In this document: piece after piece, positions 23,014 through 34,400 of the stretch
Layout: each line of letters starts with the position of its first letter
Numbering within the stretch: position 1 is the first letter of the stretch
Assembly: GCA_930367215.1 (NCBI GenBank)
Contig: OV884056.1
Coordinates: 92,515,285-92,579,284, forward strand
Direction of reading: 5' to 3'
DNA length: 64,000 nt
Source: Pollenia angustigena
Taxonomy: Eukaryota > Arthropoda > Insecta > Diptera > Polleniidae
The notes under the pieces: generated by a model
Seen by the model: only the letters and a program-made list of their open reading frames with translations
Told to the model about the DNA's origin: nothing
The model's database searches: none
Made by a program: the position numbers and the translations under genes

Positions 23014-23443
23014 AGTGGATATTTTATAGAAATATAAAATTAAACATGCAAGGTCCTCAGTGAATGAGAATCTGTAAAGGGATTTTTTTAACTGGTATTT
23101 TTTCAAATTTCGTTAACATTGCACCTATACATATGCAATGTCCTGAGCGGATGAGAATAACTGTTCGGTACTTTTTGGTTTTACAACAGGTCGTTTTTAA
23201 ATCTAGAAACATAAGCTTTGGCATATAAATACATATGTCCACGAAAGAAAGGGAGACGATCACAATGTAGCGGAATTAATGCTAGTTGAATTATATTTAA
23301 TCTACTATCGAGCTAATTTAGATAAGAATAAGCTAAAGAATTTTAAATTTTAAAAGGATCGGTACCAAATTGACCTAACTACCGTGATATTTAAAATCCC
23401 CTCTCGAAAAACACTTTAAAACTCATAAAACTGTAAGACATAG

Positions 23444-23579
23444 TCTAGGTTCACACTAGGAAAGTTTTCTTTCAGAAAGTCTGAGTTTATGGGTAAGAGA
23501 GGAAAGCAGAAAGCATGTTCTCGTCCCCTCTCACCAATAAACTTACACTGAAAGAAAACTTTCATAGTGTGAACCCAGA
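23444..23579. mobile_element. Palindromic MITE T, copy 1
   Basis: Near-perfect hairpin: TCTAGGTTCACACTA...AAAGTTTTCTTTCAG on the left and its inverse ending TAGTGTGAACCCAGA. 136 bp. A second full copy is at 52610-52750 and a half copy near 31537-31571. Confidence 0.72.
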
Positions 23580-23789
23580 AATGGATATTGTAATGAAGTT
23601 TGGCTCAAATTGGTTTCATGTTTTAGCTTTAAATTACACAAAAGCCCCGATTTACGTCTGCAATAGGGACCGAGAAAAATGTGACACAAATCAAATCACT
23701 TTGTTCTATGTAAATGTATTGATTTTTTATTGATTGAATCAAAAATTTTATTGGCTTCTACCTGTAAAATCGACCACTACTAGAACTAG

Positions 23790-24400
23790 AACAAGTAAGA
23801 AAGTATAGTCGGTCAAGCACGACCATATGATACCCTACACCACAGTATTTAAAAACACATCATGCTTATGTGTCCATGTAAATATGGATTTATCTATGTT
23901 TATAAACTTCATGAAAATCGGTTTGAAAGTTTGTGAGAGGCAGAAATTGCCCCCAGCCTCCCCTTGTGGTCATATTCTTTAAAAACTGTATAGCTAATGT
24001 GTCCCTATAGATATGGTTCTATCTATGTTTCAAATTTCATTAAAATCGGTTTGATAGTTTTTGAGAGGAAGAAATTTCCCCCTATCTTCCCTTGTGGTTC
24101 TACGATTCGGCCCATTTTCACTAGGCTTGCTCCTTGTGCCAATAAGGACCCATATCCCAAATTTTATCAAATTATCTCCAAAATTGCGACCTGCACTTTG
24201 CGCACAAGGTTACATGGACAGCCTGCCAGTCAGCCAGCCAGCCAGCCTGCCTGCCAGCCAGACAGACATCGTTAGTTCGACTCAGAAAGTGATTCTGAGT
24301 AAATCGGTATACTTTAAGGTGGGTCTAGGACCACTATTTTAATGCGTTACACACATCAGCACAAATGCATAATACCCTCTCTACTATTGTGGTTTGGGTA
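23790..24400. repeat. Dispersed dipteran repeat (AAGAAAGTATAGTCGG type) with CAGC microsatellite
   Basis: Begins AAGTAAGAAAGTATAGTCGG and GACCATATGATACCCTACAC. Contains a degenerate CAGC/CTGC tetranucleotide run at 24220-24262 and ends near a GGGTATAAATAC. Related pieces are near 28498-28560, 33890-34580 and 38930-39230 (inverted). Short frames here are not genes. Confidence 0.55.
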
Positions 24401-24409
24401 TAAATACAG

Positions 24410-24566
24410 GACAGCAAACGGAGATGATCTGACTGGTCCTGAAAAAAGCATAATATAGTTTGACAATCATTGGATTGGAGTCCTCAGGGTGCACGCAACC
24501 GCGGTCGTCCAAGAGGGTGACACCGAAGAAGACTAGAAAGTGAAATAAATAATGTTTGTTGACGAA
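24410..24566 (+). pseudogene. LINE 3' terminal fragment
   Basis: The frame reads LDWSPQGARNRGRPRG, stop, HRRRLESEINNVC, stop. This is the C-terminal signature of the same kind of LINE as at 19090-20818 (GRPR, basic, near the stop). Degraded by one in-frame stop. Confidence 0.55.
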
Positions 24567-24711
24567 AATCTCAAAAATAATTTTGCCTAAGTTTTTTTTT
24601 CAAAATTTATTTGCTGGTCCTTATCCTTGTTCACTATCTTCTTTCATTCGGGTCGGTCTTGAGCTAAACGTCTCCAACAGTCAATGTTTGCTTTTCTCCA
24701 GTCATATTCAG

Positions 24712-24856
24712 CTTTACAGCCAGTCCCACGATGTCACACGTTAACGTTCGCATGGAAAATAACATTGAAAACAAAAACAAATTTTAGAAATTGTTTTTGT
24801 TTTAAATGTAATTTTCTATGCGAACTTTAACGTGTGACATCGTGGGATTGGCTGTT
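24712..24856. mobile_element. Palindromic MITE, arms about 66 bp
   Basis: ACAGCCAGTCCCACGATGTC on the left is matched by GACATCGTGGGATTGGCTGT on the right, and the match continues through TTTTCNATGCGAAC to AACAAAAACAA/TTGTTTTTGTT at the centre. Confidence 0.72.
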
Positions 24857-24879
24857 ATTAAGACTTCCAGTTCTAGGTT

Positions 24880-25010
24880 TATCTCTGCTGATAGCGCTTA
24901 AAATTCTTTCTTGGCATCTTTTGCTCTGGAATCCTTGCCACATGACTAGCCCTAGCCTAGTCTTTGTCCTTGATAAATGAGATTTCTTCGATTTCTTGGT
25001 TACTTTTGCA
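24880..25010 (-). pseudogene. Possible LINE C-terminal fragment
   Basis: Minus strand reads ASHVARIPEQKMPRKNFK, like the GHVARMPEQ segment after LINE reverse transcriptases. Very short and degraded; it could belong with the remnant at 25850-26800. Confidence 0.35.
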
Positions 25011-25849
25011 CCCTCAGTTTATTTAATATTGTAAATGGGCTTTAATAATTATCGTAGCAGCATATATCACATTTTTGAAAAGATAGCCACTAAATGGCTA
25101 TATTGGCATCACTGAAAACGCCATGGAACTATTACAAACCAAATTTTTCTGCAAAAAGCATTATTCCTTACGTTTTTAGGCGTACTAAAGTGTAAGAGAA
25201 TTTTATCGTAACCGACAGCTTAAGCGCCAAAAAAAGCCGTTGTCCTGGGAATATGTGAAAGAAGTAAGGCTAATTTCGTGCAAAGGACAACACAAAACCT
25301 TCAAAACTGTATTTAAATAAGATATAAACATTTTTTTAATTTTTGTTCAGAACAAAATAAACTTAGTTGCTACTTTTTTCAATTTGTTCATAAAAGTTGA
25401 AATGATTGTTTTTTTGCTGACTAATTAAATAAAAAAAAAGAATATAATTAAAAATAATGAAATCACTTTCTATTTTTCGTCCATTTTCTTTAACACACTT
25501 TTAGAAAACAATTCAAAATAAGTGGTTTGCTATTGTGCTGGTATTTTGTATAATTATTTACATCTGTAAACCATATGGTAGCTTTGTTTTTCCGGATACA
25601 TTTTCTGAAATGGGTGAATCGTTCTGCAAAACACTTTCAGTTAAAAAATTTTTCTCCCGACAAAAATATTGTTCTAAACGCATGGATGAATCCACCTTCA
25701 GTCGTTTCAAAATAATTTTATTGAATTTCAGTATTACAATTTACTTAATAAATAATTATTTTACTTTATTTGTCTCTGCTATCTATTGTCTGTTCTGGCC
25801 TGCTTAATAAATTATTTCGAAGCACTTCGGTCTTGTATATCTAGTTTGG

Positions 25850-26800
25850 TTTTTGAATCTTCCTCCAATTGGTCCTTCCAGCGGAGTCTTGGTCTTTTTA
25901 TGGTAGTTGTCATCTTACGCCTTTCTGGTAATTGACAGACATATCGTAGCCAGCGTAACCCCTGTATTTTAATGCGCTTAACTACCCTTGCTCTGGATGC
26001 AGCTCTCCATTGACGCGAATGGGCGCAAAAATTTAACGAAGGATCTTTCTTTCGAATGTACTCAATACTACATCATCCGCTTTTTAGAAGCACAGGTACT
26101 ATAAGTGTATTTCAAGAGAGGGTTATGTTCTTAATTGCTTACCGAGGCCGAAGTAGCATCGATTTGCAAGCACGACCCTTCTATTTTATTTCAGTGCTGA
26201 CAGAGTTCTTTTGGCTTATGGAGGATCCGAGGTATATAAACTCGTCTACTAACTCGACTTTGTAATTGTCTTATGGAAACGTCTCGCATTTCTTTCGTCG
26301 CGTCACCACTCTAGAAGTTGCCAGCATAATTTTCGTCTTGCCATCATTCACCTTCAAATCCATTTAAGACGACTCTTCATTTTTAAAAAGCACCAGTTAC
26401 ATCACGTTTAGTCCACCCGGCAACTTCGATGTCGTCTGCATACACGAGGAGAATGTGACCCTTGGAGTTACTTGTTCCGAGGAAAATGTGATCCTTGGTG
26501 TTAATTGTACCCCCTTATGTAAAGAACAGTTTAAGTTCACATTAGTTAACCAACACATGAAGTCCAGCAAAAGTGAAAGGGTTCTTATGTGTTGGTTAAC
26601 TAATGGGAACTTTAATGAGGGGGGTAATCTTTGCGTTTTCCAAAACTTTATCCATCAAGATGTTGAAGAAATTTCACAGGGGGTCGCCCTTTCTCAGACC
26701 CATTGTTTTGGAAAAGCTTTTGGGAGCTCACTTTCTTTTTAAACTGAGGATTTCGTATCAATCATTCATGGTTTCAAATAATTTTGATAAGTCCCCGTCC
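25850..26800 (-). pseudogene. Degraded LINE reverse transcriptase, interrupted by a small palindrome
   Basis: Minus-strand fragments in order: GLRKGDPL...NFFNILMDKVLE (around 26700, motif B region); LVYADDIEVAG (around 26430, catalytic YADD); EFIYLGSSIS (around 26230); RIKIQGLRWLRYVCQLPERR and RPRLRWKDQLEEDSKT (about 26000-25850). Several stops and frame changes. The order matches a LINE reverse transcriptase and its C-terminal region. A hairpin MITE (26528-26620) sits between motif B and YADD. Confidence 0.68.
26528..26620. mobile_element. Small palindromic MITE inside LINE relic
   Basis: AGTTTAAGTTCACATTAGTT then AACCAACACAT on the left is mirrored by ATGTGTTGGTTAACTAATGG, GAACTTTA on the right. 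It disrupts the reverse-transcriptase relic. Confidence 0.6.
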
Positions 26801-27815
26801 ATTTTATGAAACATTTGCTGCGAAACATTTGAGTTTGATAGTGAAAAAAGACGTACGGAAAAGTGCATTTTTTATTGTACAAGCAGTTTTTGTGAGTTTG
26901 TTAGTGAAAGGAAGAATAATAGGGAAAAAGGGAAGGCAAACAAAATACGTAAATGCTGCAAAGCAAAAGTTTCACTGTATGGAAACGACGTAGTTTCAAA
27001 AGAGAATTGAAGAAAGTTTTTAAAGTAAATGTCTCACTTTATGAACGGGCACTAAAAAGTAAATTTATTGTAGATGGAAATATTTTGATTGTTTTCCATT
27101 GTGTGAAAGTTTTTAAGAACTTCTTACCAATAAATGAAATCGGAAATTACCGCCTTTTATAATCTATTTTAAATTGATAATCATCATAATTATCCGAGGT
27201 TACAAAACGTTACACCCTATCAATAGTACCAACCCTTTTTGAAGAGCAAAAAACTTAAATATTAAAAATTCTGTGCAAGTGTTAATGATGAAGACACGTC
27301 ATTCATTTCACTTCTTTTTTTTTAATGGACAAATTTTAATGCTTCAATAAATTCTTTGAACTTTACATTTTTATCTTTACTGACATTGGAAAGAAAGATT
27401 TTTGTCAGAAGGATATATAAAGCTGCTTCGCTCATGTAATGGTCTTTCGCCCTGCAACCTCTTATAAGGACATTCGTCTTATTAAAAACTTAAAAACAGT
27501 GATTTAAATTGAGACTTCAATAATTTCTGGGCTAAAAAAAAAATTTAAAATAATTAATGTGTTTGCAATTGAAGAAAAAATTTACAAAAGAACATAAAGT
27601 GAAGGATAAAATGCATTATAAAGTTAACTTTTATATGTTTCTGTTGTGTAAGTTCGAAAATTATGAATATTTAAAACAAAAAAATTCATTAATATAAAAT
27701 TACAATCCAAAAAAAAAAATTAAAAACTAATTGGGGAAAAAATACAATTTTCTAATCCATTTTACGTCTTCTATAACTTGGCGAGAACGTAACAACTCAT
27801 TATGAATTGCTCTTT
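26801..27815. other. Intergenic DNA downstream of gene A
   Basis: Contains the 3' flank of gene A. No clear AATAAA in the expected place on the minus strand was recognised, so the transcript end is not placed. Short frames at 26784-27162 show no family motif. Confidence 0.3.
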
Positions 27816-28443
27816 TTACGACAATCTGGCTGGCTCATTCCATACAATTTGCTCAATCCAATCTAAATAGAGTTGAATTCTTGTATACACTGACGGAAAA
27901 CCTTTAGTACCGCAATTTTTTCCAAAAGATGTTATGCCCAAAACCAAATGTAAACACCCAACATCAGGATGATCGACAAATAACGGGCCACCTGAGTCAC
28001 CTTCGCAAGTGTCTTTGCTATCATCTGTGGAGCCAGCACACATTTGAGTGCGTTTGTTAACACCTTTTGGTAATCTTTCCATTTCGGGCTTTACTTTTCT
28101 AATGCAAGTGTCATCATCGAAACGCTGTAATTTTACTTTTTGCAGATGGGATGACAATTCAGCCAGCGGAGCACTACTTGTCACACCCCAACCAGCTGCG
28201 AAATAGTATGGAAATTCCCGACCATCTAATAGGGGTAGACAGGCGGGCAATATGTAGTCGTTAAATCGTACTTTTTTTTGAAGTTCCACTAACACGATGT
28301 CATTGTAATGTTCTTGTTCGTTGGTGGAGTAGTATTCTGGATGAGAAATATAGTTTTGGATCTTATAATCGGCAGGGGAGGAACCATCGTTCTTTGTCGA
28401 AAAATCCAATTCGCCTAAGCGCACCATGTTGGGATTGTCGCTG
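27816..28443 (-). CDS. Gene A exon 4: catalytic domain, C-terminal two thirds
   Basis: Begins after TTTTTTATAG| and completes an Asn codon split by the phase-2 intron. It carries MVRLGELDF, the Asp triad residue in YNDIVLVEL, PACLPL, AAGWG, and DTCEGDSGGPLF with the nucleophile Ser. It ends at a stop codon at 27816. Cysteines are at the usual positions 122, 168, 182, 191, 201 and 220. The residue equivalent to 226 is Ser (FPSVYT) rather than Gly. Intron 3, which separates this exon from exon 3, is about 7.7 kb and full of transposons. Confidence 0.92.
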
Positions 28444-31400
28444 CTATAAAAAAGAATTAAAACGTTAAATCTAAAATCAATAAAAAAAAAAAAACAGTAA
28501 GAAAGTATAGTCGTGAAGCCAGACCATGTATTACCCTATACCACAGTACTAAATAACTGATTTTCGAGAGCGTACCCTATTTGCGATCCATGGGCAATCA
28601 TGGACACGCTACAACAAAATTATGTGATGAGGTTAAAACTCATGTAAAAGTTCCAGGGTTTAAAAAACTGAAGTCGAAACCAAAAACTGTCGAACAAAAA
28701 ACAAAAAATTGTGTACAACTTTTCGCTTTTCGCTACTGTTTACATTTAATGAATTAGAAATTAAAGCAACAATTTTTTTTTTTGGCAAATAACAAATGAA
28801 GAAGTGGAAGAAATGGAAGTTTTTCTACTTTGACTGCAGTCTTTTAAACGCTGAAAAGTTTATTGTGGCGAATATTATTTGGATATCTTCATCTATATGA
28901 GAATTGTTTGCCTATAGGTGATTTAATGATGGGGGTTTATATGGAACGTATGGTTAAGTTTGGACCTACCAGCACAATATTTTTCCATGACTTAGTGGTT
29001 ATCGTAAAAGTTATTATCGCCAATTTATATGTCAATATGTTACCAACATTTATAAGGAAGTTAAGACATTAAAAGCTTTTTCAGGAGTATTAATCAGACT
29101 CCAATAAAATTTGGTGAGAAGGTTTAGATTGCAGTCAGATAAGATTAAAAATGTAGTCTAAATACTAGTGCTTGGATACCATCGATACAGATTTCACTAT
29201 CGACTGAATGTTTGTACTTGAGTAGGAAAGCTTTAACTAATTTTTAATCCGGCTACAGTTCGTTGCTTTAATCACTTTATTGAAAGAGCATATGTTTGTA
29301 TATAATAATAATCTTTATATATAAAAGAGTTGCGTGAGTGACTGACTGACTCATTCATTATCACCCAGCACAAACCGCTGACCCTAGAAACTTGAAATTT
29401 GGACTACCGATTGGTCCCCCAAATCGATCCCCTAAGACTGGATAAAAAACGGAAATTCGTTAAAAACGGGAAAAACCGGTAACCTTATATCTCGAAAACT
29501 AAAAGAGATGCATAATAACTGTAATACTTATCGTTGTTCATTAGAAAAATAAGCGGACAGGTGTCTGGTACTTTTTTAAAATTCGGCCCTAGTAGGGAGT
29601 AAACGGGTAAAACCTGAATTTTGGTACATTATTGACACCCCATCTATCTTTTGAACCAATAAACATAGAAGCAAAGTTTATACCACATTCGAAACTTATC
29701 GAAAAAATACGAATACGAATTTGATACTTTTTCGAAATTCGAACGTTTAAGGGGTGAAAATCGTAACTATTTTTGGCACTTTTTTTTACAAAACATTTTT
29801 CTCCATTTATTGACATATTCGTACTTAATTATTGGCCCCCTCTACAATACTGCAATTTTTGATATTTTAATGGGGAAAAAATAGTACCAAAATGGGAAAT
29901 ACGGGAAATTTAATATCTTTCTTCAGCTTTTTGGTTCTACAACTGGTATTTTTAATATTATGGTTAATATTTAACCTTTAAACATAAGATTCAACATGCA
30001 ATGTCATGAGTGGATACGAATCTATAAGGGAACTTTTTGGTACTTTTTTGTTCTTAAACTGGTACTTTTTGAATTTCCGTCAGTATTGGACCTAGAAACA
30101 TAAAATTCAAGATGTAATGTCCTGGGTGGATGAGAATATATAAGAGTGAACTTTTTGATACTTTTTTATTTTTTGGCTGGTACTTTTTGAGTTTCCGTAA
30201 GTATTGGACCTAGAAAGATAAAATTAAACATGCAAGGTCCTGAGTGAATGAGAATCTGTAAGAGGGCTTTTTAGTACTTTTGTGTTTTTTAACTGGTACT
30301 TTTGAATTTTCGTTATTATTGGACTAAGAAACATAAAATTCAGCATGTAATGTAGTAAGTAGATAAGAATCTATGAGGAAACTTTTTTGTTCTTTAACTG
30401 GTGCTTTTTGAATTTCCATTAGTATTTGTCCTAGAAATATAAAATTATTGATGCAATGTCCTGAGTGGATAAGAATCTATAAGAGGGAAGTTTTTGGTAC
30501 TTTTTTTTATTAACTGTCATTGTAGTTCTAACATTAAATTAATTTTGGTGCTACTTACTGCCTGACGCTAACGAAGTAGCGGGTCTAATGCTAGTATCTT
30601 ATATTTTTTTAAATCAGTCGTATGTACAAAGTAAGCAACTTTTCGTGACATTTTAATAAAAGTATTACATTTACATTAAAGTAGATTTAAATAAAAATAA
30701 CACAATTAACTTTTATTCTATTATGCAACTACTTTCTAACAGTACCTACAAAAATTTAATTTTAATCTCGGGCAAGAAATAAACAAGTTAAAATTAAATC
30801 AACTCTTTTAAAAACTGTTCGAAACTTAAGCAACTTTCAGTACTTCGTATACAAGCATTTGTTTCTTTTGACCTCCGCAGATCGTTTTGACATAGAAACA
30901 ATAAGACATGCTAAAATTGTTGATGCCATTGATTCCCACACTAATTCTTAACATTCCAGAAGCTCAAGCTTAATTTTGAAACAATCAGCTCCCACACGCC
31001 CTTCAGAATGCCGAAAATGTGATTGAACCGGCCAACCCAAGATTTATCTGCTGTTTCTAAATAATAGACAAGTGATTGTGTAGTAAAATTTATATGAAAA
31101 TCACGCAAAAAACTGAGTGCAAGCAGTTTGTCGAATCATCGAGAAAACGGCCATTAGTCTAGCATAAACGCAATAACGTAGCAAGTGCAAACTTGTATAA
31201 AATTTTGTTGTTGGCATGAAAAAAAAACGTAGCGACATTTTGCACTTGCTATGTTGCAAGACAATTTGCAATTATTTTTGAGCCCCACTACTGTTTATTT
31301 TTAATGTGACCCTTTGTTTATCACCTTTTTATTATTTTCAAGCTGTATATATTAAAAAATTTTGCAGTTTTATAATAAACTTGTGAAATTAAAATAAAAA

Positions 31401-34400
31401 TGTGTGAGAAGCTTAATAAATTTAGCTATATTTGTGGTCATACGAGGAATTTTTAAAACAATGTTGCAGTAGTTGAAGTATACAACATTATTTCTAAATA
31501 AGTTAACAAATTTTTTGCATAAAATAAACTCACACTTTCTAAAGAAAAACTTTCATAGTCTGAACCCAGACTTAGTGCATATTTGTATGCCTTTCACCAC
31601 AAGTGGAACGGGTATATTAAAAATTCGTTTTTTATACAAGTTTGTCACTTAACTTTTTAGTTTTTACAATATTGGTGTTGGACCCTATTAAGTGTTTAGG
31701 TATAATCTAGATCATTATGAGTAGAGGAGTTGATATGATGACGTCCGTGTGTTTTAGAGAACTGCAAACTCAGAATTTTTTCATGATTTTTTCATACGTC
31801 AAATTTACATTCACTCTTTGCTTGCAAAACAAAGTTCAACGCTGGTACACATTTGATTTTTGCATGTGTTTTTATTGAAAGTGCTTTGTTTGCATTTTTT
31901 TGTTGTTCACGCAATATAACACAATTGTGAAAATTCAAAAGGCGAACATTCTTATACTTTTGCATTCAAGGAGTCATTGTCCACTCGATGAGACGCTTTG
32001 TTAACATTAACATCAATAAACCACTCGATGAGACGCTTTGTTAAAATTAACAACAATAACATGTTCACTGCGATTTTTTTGCAATCGCACAAAGCCGTTC
32101 TCTGATGCACATCGTGCTTTGTTATTTAAACCATCGTTAATGTCGTCTATTTCGACGTCCACGACAAAAATTATTATATGGTTATCTAATTCAGATGGTT
32201 TTTTTAGTATAGTTGGAATTTTAATTTCTGTTATACGTTTTAAATTCGACTCCTATAAGCAATCCTAAAGTTGACAGTGAAGTATTAACTGCATGTAATC
32301 CATTTTCCAGCCCGCTAATAATTTCATCAGCTTTTTCGGTTTTACTGTTTAGAACTAATTTGTAAATTTTTTGTAGGTATTTAAATCAACAAATAAAAAA
32401 AAGAATGTGAGAATTTTAAGAAAACCAAGCAAGTAATTGAATAGCATTTAAGAAAACTTTGTCGTCAGTAGCTTTTATAGAAGACAACTTATAAGACAGT
32501 GTCGCTCATACTGTCCCACATAGAGTTTAATAGAGGACAACTTATAAGACAAAGTCGCTCATACTGTCCCATATAAAGCTAGCTAAAGACAACTTATAAG
32601 ACAACATCGCTCAAACTGTCGTGCACGACGATTTCCTGTAAATTGTTAACGGCAATCTGGCCAACTGCACGCAGAGAAAAAATATGGTTGGGCATGGTTA
32701 CTGCAACAACACAATGTTTAATGTAACAATATATTGTTGTCGTAAACAAATAATTGTTATTTTTATTTAATTTCAATAATATTAAAGTTACTGTAAACAT
32801 ATCAATGTTTATCGCAATTATGAATTTGAGTATTGTTGACCGAAAAATAATTATTTTTCTAACAACTTAATTATGATAACTTTCTAAACATATTATATTT
32901 CTCACAACCATATCATGATATTTAATAGCCATAACATGATAACTTTCTATACATTTATCATATTATGTTAAAGATGCAATCAAACTATTTTTACTCTAAT
33001 CATATTATGTTAGCGCCATTTGTAAAATAATTTTGAAGCAGTTGTGTCGTTTTTTTTATTTGTGAGCGGTTAAACAATTAAAAGATAAAATTCCATAAAA
33101 AAATAAGTTTAAAGATATTAAAAAATTAAAATATTAGCGGAGTTCATTCAGTATTAGTGATTTAATAGTGCAAATGCAAAATATCATAGTTTTTTTTGTA
33201 AAATCCAACAACAAAACACACAGAGATTTCGTTATATTTTATAAAAGTGCTACGATATTTCATCAACATCTTAAAAACCGAAAAAATGGACACACGCGGT
33301 TGCCAATGAAAACCACAGATTTTTCATTTGTTCTTTTGCAAGCCTTATATTAAACCCGCTATTTGATTACCATTAAGAAAATTTGTAAAAACCCACAAAA
33401 TACAAAATCGATGCAAAAATATTTTAATTTATTTTGTATTTTTATGACAGCTATGAAAGGTGCTGTATCATAATATGATTGCTTCTAAATTTATTATGAT
33501 TAAATGATGATAATATGATCACTTCTTAGCTTATTATGATTAACATGACAATAATATGATTAATTTCTTAGCTTATTATGATTAACATGACTATAATTTG
33601 ATTACTTTTTAACTTAGTATGATTAACAGAATAATAATATGATTAAGGGAAAAATATTATGATGACATATTACGAGTATATTTAGTCATAATATGATTCA
33701 ATAATAATTTTAATATGGTGACTACAATCATAATTCTTATCATAATATTTTGCTCTTAGAATATGTTTACCACAACCATGTTTTTTCTTTGCGTGTGGGA
33801 TAATACGCGTATGTGCTGATGTGTGTAACACTAAAAAAGTTTTGGTCCCATACCCACCATTTAGTATACCAATCGACTTAATAACACTATCTGAGTTGAT
33901 TTTACGATGCCCTTAGTCCGGGCGGCTGACAGGCCGGCTGGCTGTCTTTCCATGCAATCTTGTGTGCAAAGGACAGGTCGCAGTTTTTGAATTTTAAAGG
34001 CAATTTTGAAGGTAATTTTACGAAATTTTTTACATTGGTTTAAATTCATAAGGAAGAAAAGTACTGAAAATTGTGAGAATCGGCTCATAATTTATTTCAC
34101 ATAGCCCCTATACAAACTTCTTGGCGAAATAGTGTTGTGCCTATGCATCTAATTATGTTGGCATTAAGATTAAATTTGGGCCAAACTTATTTTATTGCTA
34201 TCTAAATCATCCTACCGAATTTTATTGGAAATTTGACGATAGCTCCCATGCAAATACTACTCCCGGAAATAGCTTTTTATGCCATAAATTGCTTATAAAT
34301 GTTGGTATAGAAATACAAATTGGCTACAATTACTTTTACGATAACAACTTTGTCATGGAAAATGTTAGATGCCGAGTTACTATAGTTCCCATATAAGCGC

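Larger units (their letters stand above)
21891..23285 (+). mobile_element. Helitron-like element, copy 2, with two MITE insertions
   Basis: Starts TCTATATAAATAAAATTG after an A and ends ATTAATG-CTAG before a T: insertion between A and T, as for Helitrons. Interior matches copies 1 and 3. Two foreign blocks are missing from the other copies: about 22262-22402 and about 22705-23013. Confidence 0.72.

Noticed and set aside
24220..24262. Gln/Pro-rich or Ser/Gln coding repeat (PASQPASQPA)
   Set aside because: It is a CAGC tetranucleotide run within a dispersed non-coding repeat.
32472..32625. CRISPR-like array of three spaced repeats
   Set aside because: The whole 57-bp unit is repeated, there are no unique spacers, and the genome is eukaryotic.
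33168..33353. 61-codon ORF as a gene
   Set aside because: No motif or codon bias; it lies inside the TIR element 32668-33795.
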